Source of the DNA: Hyalella azteca
Lineage: Eukaryota > Arthropoda > Malacostraca > Amphipoda > Hyalellidae
Length of the DNA: 64,000 nt
Direction: 5' to 3'
Assembly: GCF_000764305.2 (NCBI RefSeq)
Contig: NW_025947685.1
Span: 124,001-188,000 of the forward strand
A program made the position numbers and the translations under genes. Below the pieces are notes generated by a model. The model saw nothing but the letters and a program-made list of their open reading frames with translations. It had not been told where the DNA came from and searched no databases. Below are positions 28,101 to 40,100 of the stretch, piece by piece (the first letter of the stretch is position 1; every line of letters starts with the position of its first letter).

Positions 28101-31100
28101 ACGTAATATTTTCGAAGATTAATGGGAGTTATTACTTTGAATGTTAATAATTACATAGGTATTTTTTGTTAATCACTCCAGTTTGAGTCATGCATAATGT
28201 TTTTAAGTTTTTAAGAATATTTTTAAATTTTGGCTTGAATTTTTGAACATTTTTCTGATGGCGCAGCATTCATAAAAATGCAAAAATGGAAGTGAAAGGG
28301 AAAAAATAAAGCACGAGTTTTGCTGAACACTTATTGTATCGTTATATAATTCTGGTAAACGGCATTGACATTAAACTGTGAAAAAGTGTAACAAATATAT
28401 AAGAATTGACACATTCTACGCACTATAAGTAAATTTATCTGTACCCGTTACAATTTTACAAGATTCTTCTGGTCACGTTTGGTCTGCAAGAGCATTGATG
28501 TGAAAATAGCATAGGCAGCAGGGAGGCACTTCAACTTTAGGTAATTAATTAGTTAGATAATACCTTATAATATTCGGTAGCCTATCAATACCAATGCCAT
28601 CAATCACCAATTAGAAGGATCGTACGCCGTATCCAGGGTGGACAAGAGAAAGCACCGATCAAACATCCGATCGAACATCAAACATCCGATCAGGAAAGTG
28701 CCGTCGAAATATGGATTGAACACTTATACAATTTTTCCCAATTATGCTATGATATGATGTGGATAAAGGTTGCGCAACTAGAGTTTATTGTATAAGTTAA
28801 ATAATTAAATGAAAATTGAGGGATTAATTGAAGATAGCCAGATTCACGGCGAACATCTAGTACCATGCTGAGACTAGCCGCCCGATGTACATGAGAAGCC
28901 ATACAGGTGCTCATGACAGTTCTGAGCACAGTTCTGCGCATCGTAGTTCTGAAGAAATTTGTCATCTCCAGGAATCATAGGGAGGTAAGTGTACTTAATT
29001 AAGTTGTAGGGAAACCATACGTAATTGATTGCACGCGTAGGAATAAATGAGTAAGACTTATATATGCAATACATTCAAGTATGCGAGAACACTTAGCGTG
29101 GCACATCTAGAAGACAAATGCAGCTCAGATCATGAACGACCATCACAGTTATTTAGTGAATTATTATTCCTAAAAACAAGTGCGAAAGCAATCGAGCTTT
29201 TCCCTTAAAATGCGTTCACAGCAGAGGAACACATTTGTATCCACAACGCCTATATCTCGGACACATGTTTAGATTATGAACTAAAAATATAATAATCTTG
29301 AGAAATTTTTTCTTTTTAATTAAGACTTCTTTCAAGTACGATTATTAAATTGATATCAAAGTAAGAACAAAAGCACTACACTCAAAATAAAAATGACTCC
29401 GATACGCATATTTTCAAGGACATTTTATATTCTAGATTATATAGGTACTGTAGTTCGAACATTTACAGTCAAGAATCCAGTTGAAATATAATCTTCTCGT
29501 CTAATGTAAGGCACTCCCGCTGACATGAAAGGCCTGGGGCCATACTTTCAAAACTCCCTAAGTGAACGTAAGTACTTACGCTCTATTTTCTTGTCTATGA
29601 TTGGTGGATTTTGCTTGAAAGGCCGTCAATGATTGGCTGATGAACTTACGATCTCTTAACTTTTTTTTGAATGTATAGGCCCTGTCCGAGACTGTGAAGA
29701 ATATACGCCGCAAAATAAGACATAATTATTGTTATTTTATGAACAGGCGCTACAAACATTCAAAAAGAATAATGTTACACAGAAGATGCACACGAAATTT
29801 TCCATACAAATAACAATGCCCAGTAAGTAGAAATTAACACAAGTAACGTTCACTGTGGAGGTATACATTCAACGTAAACAACTGTCGTGTGCATAACTTA
29901 TTGACAGACATAACTGACCGTTCTTATTGAGAAACAAATGAGTTGGCCTGACAATAGTACATGTGTTTTGACATTAATTGATCACAGGCGCTAAGCTTTG
30001 CGATGAATCTTTGTAAAGTGTTATTTGATAAAAAGTTAATAACTCAGAGAAACACAAACAGTCATTTATATTCATTGGTTGGTCCCATAAATGATCAAGC
30101 ATCTAAAATAATGTGAACATCATTAGATTAATATATTTACTTGCCTTTACAAAGTAAAATATTCAGCTTAGACATTTCAGCAAGATTTCGCAGCAGTCAG
30201 TCGCCTCACATGTAAAAAATACATTTTTCATAATCAGCTACATCTCGATTACATCCTCTTCATCTACACACCAGGATGGACTTAACTAAGATAAAGTGGG
30301 CCAAATGCTCATGAAATTTATTTAATTAAATATGTCAAAGCAGTTCTTAAATTAATGCATCGTTCAAAACCTTTTGAATCTCTCATGATATTGCGGGCTA
30401 TTTCCCTGAATACAGAATTAGCTATTTAAATTTCATATCAAGGCAAAGGGAAGTTGCGTAACAGTCATTTTTGCATAGCGTTGCCATTATGCATTTCTTT
30501 TACTCATTGCCTGTGATCGTAGGCATTATTCTGCGTAGTCGTATTCCCATTACTCATAATAAGGGCATTAAAATATCTTGGAATATATACGGAACAATAA
30601 ACAAGGAAAATTTGTTCCCTATTACGATGACGATACGAGAAAAGAATGCTAAAAAGAAAGAAGCAAATTTAGATAAATTCTATGTTAAAAATGAACGAGT
30701 GTGTACTTTCGCACAAGCTTCGGAGTTTCCACTAGCATATTGGCATTTAAATGGTTGCTGTTAGAATCGTAAGTTGTTGCAGGCCTTTGGTGACGTTTTC
30801 CACCTGCGAGGGAAATGAAAGACAAGTTAGCCGTTCAGGTATAACTCGACTAGTGAGCGACGTTGCTAGCAATTGTAGAAATAGCTAGCAATAACCTACA
30901 ATGATAAATTATTCGCTGGAAATGAAACGTTATGCTTTTATGTAATGTTGCAAGTAAATTGCATTGGTCCTGTGAGTTAATTGAACTGAACTGAAGAATT
31001 CAAGCTCTGTTTTTCATGCCCATGTATTAATAACCGAATGTTAATTTGTAGAAATGATCAGAACTCTGACAAATATTATACTGAATAATTGAGTAGTAAA

Positions 31101-34100
31101 TTTTTAGCTCAATGATGCGAAGAAACCGTAAATTAATTTGTAGAAATAATCAGAACTCTCACAAAATATTATTTTAAATAATTTTCCAAGTCGTACCGTA
31201 TTCAAAATTAACGTCCGCACCGTCAGCACCGTCCAACCGTCAGGGCGTGCATCAGTCAGCAATTAACATCAATCACTGGCAATTCTTACCGTCAACTGAA
31301 GTTCTTCGATGAACTCTTGGCGGTGAACATGAGGCAAGCCAGCGGTCGCATTGTTGTTCACTTGACATCCCGAAAGTTCCTTCACAATCGCAGGCAGAAA
31401 TTCAGTGTTCGTGCTTGTCTCAACCCTGGAGAAGCCAGCTTTGGCAGCCATGGCTTTCAGCTCGGCCGCGCTGACCAAATCTGATGGTGGACATGAGGGT
31501 GAATATTGGGCATAATAATGTTCCTGGTAAAACAAACGACCGAAAAATGCAGATGATATAAAGCAACAATATTAAATACACTTTTTTACGCAAGAATAGG
31601 GAACAAAGTCCCATAAATGATACAATCGTCATGCATCGGTGATGGAAGGATTCCAAGGGAGCAAGGATGTCAGTTTCCGTAATGACCTTTGCCTTGATTT
31701 AAATTCCTCCGTCTTTAACGCGACAAAGATTATATCATGGTGACATTCTTCGCCAATAATTTTTTTTTCTTATCCTTTCTGCGATAAGAGATTCGTGGAT
31801 TTTTAAATAAAATATAATGGATAATAAATCTGGCTTTAATTTTTTTGAAGAAAAAATTTAATACATAGATAACACACCTGCAGTTGCGATGTCGGAAGTG
31901 CAGACAGAAATGAACATTTGCCCGCTTTCTTTCAGTAACGTCTGAAAACGAGAAGCAATGAAATTAATATGGATGTCCTAAACGTCCACATTCAAAAGAA
32001 CTGGTGCATGCATTCCATATCGCTTTCGATGATCGAAAATTACTATTTCCAATTCCATTACTACAAAACTTTTTATAAAAGAAATACGAGAAAGCCTTCA
32101 ATACCGTTCATTATCATACGGGAAATGAAATTTACCATTAGTTTTGCCAATACTTGAGGGTCATTGACTTAATTCAAAAGACTTTTTTCTAAAGGAAATA
32201 CGAGAAAGGCATGATTATTGTTCATGATCATAAAACTAATAAAATTTACCTTTAGTTTAGCCAATACTTGAGGGCCATTGACTTAATTCACAAGACTTTT
32301 TTCTATAGGAAATACGAGAAAGCCTTCATTATCGTGCATTATCATAAGACAAATAAAATTTACCTTTAGTTTAGCAAATACTTGAGGGCCATTGACTTAA
32401 TTCTCAAGACTTTTTTCTAAAGGAAATACGAGAAAGGCATGATTACGCATTGTTCATGATTATAAAACAAATAAAATTTACCTTTAGTTTAGCCAGTACA
32501 TGAGGGCCATTGACTTAATTCACAAGACTTTTTTCTAAAGGAAATACGAGAAAGACATGATTATTGATCACGATCATAAAACTAATAAAATTTACCTTTA
32601 GTTTCGCCAGTACATGAGGGCCATTGAGTTGATCGAGAGGCAGGTCGTGAGCGCAGACGATGTCGAACTTGTCACGGCGCTGCCACTCCAGCAACGAACT
32701 CAACTCAAAGAAAGTCTGAAATTTGACGATCGTGTGAAAGATACTAAATTAATGTAAATATGTGAAGAACTTTTGAAACAAGAATAATCTCAATAAAAAG
32801 TATTATATGACAAATTGCAGTCCTTGTATTAGTGTAAGACATAGTACGGCAACGACCAGTCTAATTATGATCTCCCAAGTGGTTATATTGGACAACTATA
32901 CATTTGAATCCTCTATTTAGAAAATATTAAGAAATATCGAGAGAATATGATAAATGCAATTGATATTTTTAAAGTAATTTAGTCAAGGGGATAATTTCAA
33001 TGGAATGCTCGTATGCAGAGATGTAATTTCCCCCGTCGTTAATTCTATGTATACGGATAAATTAACAATCACAAATGCTCTAAGTATCCAAAAGCCTGGT
33101 AACAAGAATTACCGTCAGTAGACAAGTTGACTCTGATTTTCTATATTTAGTTGTCTCTTACAACAAAATGAAAATAAAGAATCACATGCTTGAAAATTTG
33201 GTTTAATAACAATTGAATGGATAAATCCATACTACATAAATAAGCATACTAAAGCAAAGAAAAATTGCAAACCTTGGTGATGATTTCTTGGCCTTTGGAG
33301 CCGAGGTGGAGGAGCGCCAAGTGAAGGTTGACGGCGCTGGAGGTAAGCCCCACCACCCTAGCAGCGCCCTGTGGACACACTAGCTGTTAACTAACAACAA
33401 TATTTAGAGCCAGACGTGATCAATTTATAACAATCACGTGTTCAGGAACTTACTGGGTTAAAGCATGCAATTCTGAACGTGGTTCAAGCCAACTTTACTG
33501 CACGTAGTAATGGCATGAATTTTTAAACGTGGTTCTAGCGAGACATTTTGATCGACGTAATAACAAGCATTTCTGGACGTGTTCTAACAAACATTTCGGC
33601 TGCCAGCCCAGGGGCCATTTCAAAACTCGCTAAATGAACGTAAGTACTTACGCTCTATTTTCTTGTCTACAGTTGGTGGATTTTGCTTGAAAGGCCGTCA
33701 ACAATTGGCGGATGAACTTACGATTTATCAACTTTTTTTGAAAGTATAGGCCCTCTAGGCCTATAATTATTGGCGGATGAACTTGCGATCTCTCAACTTT
33801 TTTAGAAAGTATAGGCCCCTAGGCCTATACTTATTGGCTGAAGAACTCACGATCTCATAACTTTTTTTGAAAGTATAGGCCCAGGTTTGTCCCACGTCAC
33901 CTGGTGGGCCAGCAGCGTCACAAGTCCCCCGGTGCCGCAGTTTGCGTCCAGCACCGTCTTGCCGCGCACGCTGTCTCCTCTCCCCGCCAACAGCTGGTCG
34001 TGGCCATATTAATTAGAATACGGCTACCCACGTATACAAATACACGGCATACACAAACATGAATATGCGGTATATACGCATATAAATATACGGTATATAC

Positions 34101-37100
34101 GCACATAAATATGCGGTATACACGCACATATAGGTATATACGGTATATATACGCACATAAATATACGGTATAAACAGACGTACATAAATATACGGTATAT
34201 ACGCAAATGAATATACGGTATCCATATACATAAATATGGTGCCAGATGTGATTTGCAATTTACAAAATTACAATTATTTATTCAACTTACAATGTGCTAT
34301 CCACAAATATGAATTTGTGCCATACAAAATATATAAATATCTGCAGAACTAAAATTTTTAGGTTTTTTAGGTGAAAATCGGTCACAATCAGTGATTGACT
34401 AACGGATTTAAGAACTTTACTATTCATGATAGTACGGCCACCGTCTGTGATTGGCTGACGGGGTTACAAACATATAGTCCATATTTTTATACATACTCAC
34501 AGTATACTCGAGAGTACTGTATATATATGAGTACTCACATATATATATACTATGAGTACTTATAGTACAGTACACATAGTACAGTACTCATAGTACAGTA
34601 CCGTACTCATAGTACAGTACACATAGTACAGTACATATAGTACAGTACTCATAGTACAGTACACATAGTACAGCACTCATAATACAGTACTCATATTAAA
34701 GTATTTATCACAGCACAGCCTTAAGACTACAGTGCACCTGAGCAGCGGCCTCCCCGCCCCTGCACCCCCAGGCCGCGCCGTGGACGGTCTCCAGCAGCGT
34801 CGCGGCGCTCAGACGGCGCTCCAGCTCCGCCACCCCGCCGCCCCCCGACGCGGTACAGGTTTTTTGGACCAAGAAGCACAGCTGGTTCGGGTTGCGGTAG
34901 TGCTGCAAATATTGTTCATCGTTATTAATTCCATAAATATTTGAATTAATTAGCCAAAACAATAATTAAAATGGCGCATTAGGCATATAACATTAGGCGC
35001 ATTAGGCATATATGTGACATTAGGGGCATTTCAGAGACATATAATTTATGTCAGGGTGAGAATATTTCAGATCATGAATTTGCATCCACACGCATTTCAT
35101 CAGTACGAAAATTTTCAACATTAACTAGGAATTTTACAAGTTTTTCAAGAAATATATCAGAAATATGGCTAAACGAATAACTAAATCTAAATAAGAAGCT
35201 AACGTTGATGTAGGCTTGTATGCTCTTAGCCTTGACGAGACGGTAGACGTCGTCCTGAGGGGTACAGCAGCGGCTGAGACTCGTCGCGTACTGAAGCGGC
35301 GAGCGGTAGAACGTTGGGTTCTCTGCACGCTTCACGTTGCCTGCGTCAGCATTATTTTATTGAATTTAGTTTATGCGTTATTGCAGCAGAATAATCGTCC
35401 CTTAATTATACATTATTTTATTGAATTTAGTTTATGCATTAATGCAGCAGAATAATCGTCCCTTAATTATTATTGTCCGTTTTTATTGCCTTAAACGAAT
35501 AAAGTAGACGTGGGGTTCTCAGCACGCTCCATGTTGCCTACGCCAGCATTGTTTTATTGAATTTATTTTAAATCATGAATCTAGCATAATATAATTCTCT
35601 TTGCATTACTTAAAACGAACAAAGCGATTAGGTATGGACTTCTCATCGTTTTGTTAGTGTAATTAAAAAAAAGAATAATACAATACATTGTTAGTCTGGT
35701 TTTAGCACATTACGCGAAAGAATATAAATATTTATATAGCTTGATAAGATAAAAAAGTTGAATTTATACCAAAATTACCAAGCAAAAATGTATCCCAACG
35801 TCTGAATATTTTTGAATAAAGAAATATGCAAACAATTAAAAGGACTCCGCTAGTAGATTTTACCCTGAAAACAATTCAATACATACAGATTAAATTAATC
35901 GAAGTAAACGGAAAACATGACATTTTGAGAATATAATAGAATGAAACTAAATATTTAGCATACAAATTGGGCATCTAATCAATACATAATACTATGATAT
36001 AACAATGTCAACTTCACGTAATTGATGCATTTGGAGAACTGAACCTGACTGATGGAAGCACGACTCCCTAATGAAGAGATGCCCCTGGGGCGTGAGCCAG
36101 GATAGCACCCGCTGCAGCAGAGCGTCCACTTCGGCGTCTGTGAGGTACATCAGCAGCCAGTTGCTGAACACCATGTCGAACGATCCTTCCGCGAACTCCA
36201 GCCTGCCGTGTCGTGTAAGTATTATTTATTGAACTTATTGACAATACCGGTGCAACAAAAGCCAATACCGGTGCAACAAAAGATTACGTTGCTTATTCGG
36301 AAAGCCAGTAGTGTTATGTAAGTATTATGTATTGAACTTGTTAAAAATACCGATGCAACAAAAGATACGTTGCTTATTCGGCAACCAGCCGTGTCATGTA
36401 AGTATTACGTATTGAACTTATTGAAAATACGGATGCAACAAAAGATACGTTGCTTATTCGGCTAGCCTGTGTTGTGCACGTATTAAGTAAGAAACTTACT
36501 AAAATCGCCTAAGCATTCTAGGGTTATGATGGCTGATGTATGGTTAGGGTTATGGCTGATGACATGTTGAGAATTAGAAGCGAGCTACAGCAGGTATTGT
36601 TACGTAAGTGTAAGATTTCATCCTTATTGAAGACACCTGTGTATAACAAAATGGTTGAAAAATCAAACATGCTTCGTCCTGTAAGTCAAGTTACCGCCCT
36701 GCTGATAATTTGATACAATTGTGACATTGAGCGTTCAAGTGCTTGTTTCAAATTTTGACAAATTTCACGGTAGTAATAAGGATATGTTTCTCATCATATA
36801 TCAGAGTTCGATGCTCGATTTAAAACAACAAACAATTCCATAAAAAAACGCTGAATTCAATCCATTTTTTTCTGTTGAATATAATCGCTTTTATGGTCGA
36901 CCTTTCTCTCGTCCGCAGACAATCTTGTTAACTTCAGAACTTTAAACTTAAGTTGTTAAAACGAGTGAATATTTTCTTCAGTGATTTTATTTTTTCTCGT
37001 GAGTTTGAATTTTCTATTACCGTATTATATCACACACCCCAAAAATATTTTTTAGTTTGACATGGTAAACAAAACATTATAGAGGATCCGTAGTACAACG

Positions 37101-40100
37101 TTCATCAGATCGTGTTACACGTTATGCTAAAATTATATTAATAATAAGAAAGTCGCTAGAATTGCCTAGCCAATAGTTCATGTTCCATATTATGTTTAGA
37201 TGATATGGAAAAAAGAATGTCTACAGAATTAGCTTTCGCGCAGGTTATACAAGAAGCCAGGGAGGCCATAGAAGTCAGCTAATCCTTGTAGACGTGATTG
37301 CCCAGCGAACTCAACGAAGGCTTGAGTCGGCTGAAGCAGTACAATAATAGTAATTTTGTAATGGTATATGCATTCTAATTTCAGACAAAAAAATTACTAT
37401 AAATAATCAATGAAGATGCAACACATAAATAATAACATACGAAAACCGTTGCTCATGCACGACTGAACTTTCTAAATCTGTCAAGTATCAGTGATTTAAT
37501 CTAGCCAGTGATATCGAACGATTTTCATTGCAATTTAAATAGAAAAATGGAAAGAATCGAAAAAATATATGTTATACTGAACGCTGGGTGACCTCACACT
37601 AGCTTTTACCGTGACGGTCACTAAGACGTACGTGAATTTATATCGTACCGAAATCTCGGAATTGCCGATTCGATGGAATCGGCAGCCAGTTTGCCGAATC
37701 TGCAGAATCAGCATTTATGTATCTACTATAGGAATCTAGGGTTAGGTCAGTCAGCCAAGTTTTTTTCTACATTTAAATATAAAGGAACTTGACCAAACTT
37801 GACCTAACCTTTTCTATTTCTAACTGTCGATTTATCTTCTAACTCTTACTCTAACGTCCAATTTTCTGAATCAGCAACGAAATAATTCTACAGATTCTGC
37901 AAACTAGCTGCCGCTTCCATAGAATCAGCAATTCGACAATTTCTACACGACATATATGTTGAGAGCCAGAACTCTATATATTAGAATTATAAATCTATAC
38001 ATTATAGCCAGAACACAATGGCTAGGGCTACTACGAAGATTGTATATCGGCAGCCGCGAGTAAACTGATAGAAACAACCCTATACCTGAAACACGGACAT
38101 GCGAGGTACATTCCAATTAAGGGAGTCCAACGCTCGATAGTACCAAGTGCACACACTTCACCAATGTTTAGTGTTATCAAATAAATAAATATACTAAAAT
38201 GATCCGCAACGTAAAGTGCTAAAACTTCGGTCAATGTTTAATATTGTCAAATGCATTTACTTTGTCAAATGTTTAGCATTATTATATGCATTCATTTGTC
38301 CTATGTTTGGTTTTGCCAAAGGCATTAAATTTGTCCAATGTTCCGTATTGTCAAGTGCACATACTTTGTCCAATTTTCAGGATTGTTAAGTAAGCACTTT
38401 TGCTAAAAGTTCAGGAAGTGCACAAATCTTGTCCAATCTCCATTTCACAAATTTTTTGAGAATTTATCCACAAACGTGAAGGATTTTACTAGAAAATAAA
38501 TCTAGAAAGAAAATAATTGAGGTTTCATGTATGAAACACAGTTTTACTACGTAGTTCAGATGTTTAGCGCCGTGATAACTAGAATATTTTCACAAGCATA
38601 ATAACGGGAATTAGCTCATCTGTTCAAACTAGAATATTATTCCGTTGATGTTAGGGCTAAACTACCGATGGCCTTCAAGATCAACTATCATAGTTCATAG
38701 GGTACAATTGGTTCCGGCATTTTCTTGTTCTAATGACTAGGCCCTATAACCGGTCGTTACTGCAGTTTTGCTTAGCTGTTTAGACTCAGCATCGAGATCA
38801 CATCATAAGTATTTATTGCTAATGCCAAGATATTCAGCATTACGAGGACAGTAAGAAATCTATCTATGAAGCAACAGTAAATGTTAATACGGCTAGTTGC
38901 CAGGCATGAATAAATTTTTTCCTCGACAATCCAGTAACTGACATTTATCCGCATACACGGAATTTAAAGTCAGCCCACAGTAAATGAATAATCGCTTTAC
39001 GGATAATACAGTTTTCTGTGTTCACATTGCGTTACAATTCATCTGAAATAGGACCATGCATTTAGTTAATCCAAACACTTACGCAGTGACGTCGGCGCAC
39101 AGAAAGGAAATGTTGCTGTTGTGGCCATTCCTCTTCCTGTTTTCTTCTACGTAAGACTCCATGAAGTCGACAGCGGTGAGCTCGCGCACTCCGTTCTTGC
39201 TGAGTAGCGTCGTGTAGCGTCTGAACAAAAACCATTGTTACCTGAAGAATTAACTTAAAACCAACCAACAACAATGTTCAGTATCTACTCTATTTAGAAT
39301 TGTTAAATAAAGTACTCATGCCCGGTAAACCATGTACAAAAAACAGGGCGATTTACGGAAACTTCCTGATTTAAAAGCTCGATAAAAAAAGATTTAATAA
39401 AGATATCATTACAACATAATGTTTACTGAAAAAGATATAACCTGGATTTTTGTATCACTCATGTTTAATGATGACATCGGACAAATGACGGCCCTCATTG
39501 TCAAAGCATTCAGTTAGTCGATTTTTGAAGTTCCGTTCAACTCGCTGAAGCATATTGAAGGGTATGTTGGCGATAGCTTGGGGTAGGTATGTTCTTCAAA
39601 TGAGGTTGGGTCCTCGGACAGTCATTATAAACAATTGATTTAAGATAACCCAATGAAAAGAAATTACACGGAACAAAATCGTGAGATCGGGCCGGCCAAA
39701 GAAGGTCACCTCTTAAGGAGATGAGGCGATCTGCAAAATGTTGTCTCAGAAGGTGTGGAGAACGCACTAACGCCTCTTTAACTCTCTCTCCGTTTTCGGG
39801 TGTTGTTGCAGTCCGCTGACTTTTAGACCCTCTTGCATTTACACTTCCACTTGCCCTAAATGTGTTCACCTACGTAACAATCGATTTCCGATCAGGACCC
39901 GGACCTGAAGGACGAATACGGAATAAAGTACGGAATGCTAGTTGAGTACGGTAGCGATAATGTATAGGGCATTTGAGGAGTACGTCTCAATAGCAAACGC
40001 ACGCTGCTCACTTATCCAATGCATAGTGGCAACTGACTAGGCGGGACACAAAACTTCCTTACCTTTGATATGAAATGCTCCCCGCCGTTTTCCTACAATA

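Larger units (their letters stand above)
31290..34902 (-). other. PMT: PMT central, degenerate methyltransferase module
   Basis: Exon 34902-34738 starts [15 protein letters not shown], the end of the first module, then a Gly/Ala-rich linker. Exons 33993-33901 and 33368-33273 give [15 protein letters not shown] and [20 protein letters not shown], a recognisable but altered SAM motif I. Exons 32715-32596, 31941-31878 and 31480-31290 give [30 protein letters not shown] and [20 protein letters not shown]. The fold order (motif I, acidic strand, FD strand, late beta strand, AG(F) helix) is that of class I methyltransferases, but the catalytic landmarks of active phosphobase enzymes ([14 protein letters not shown]) are absent. 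It may correspond to the inactive half of nematode-type PMTs. That mapping is inference. Confidence 0.75.
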
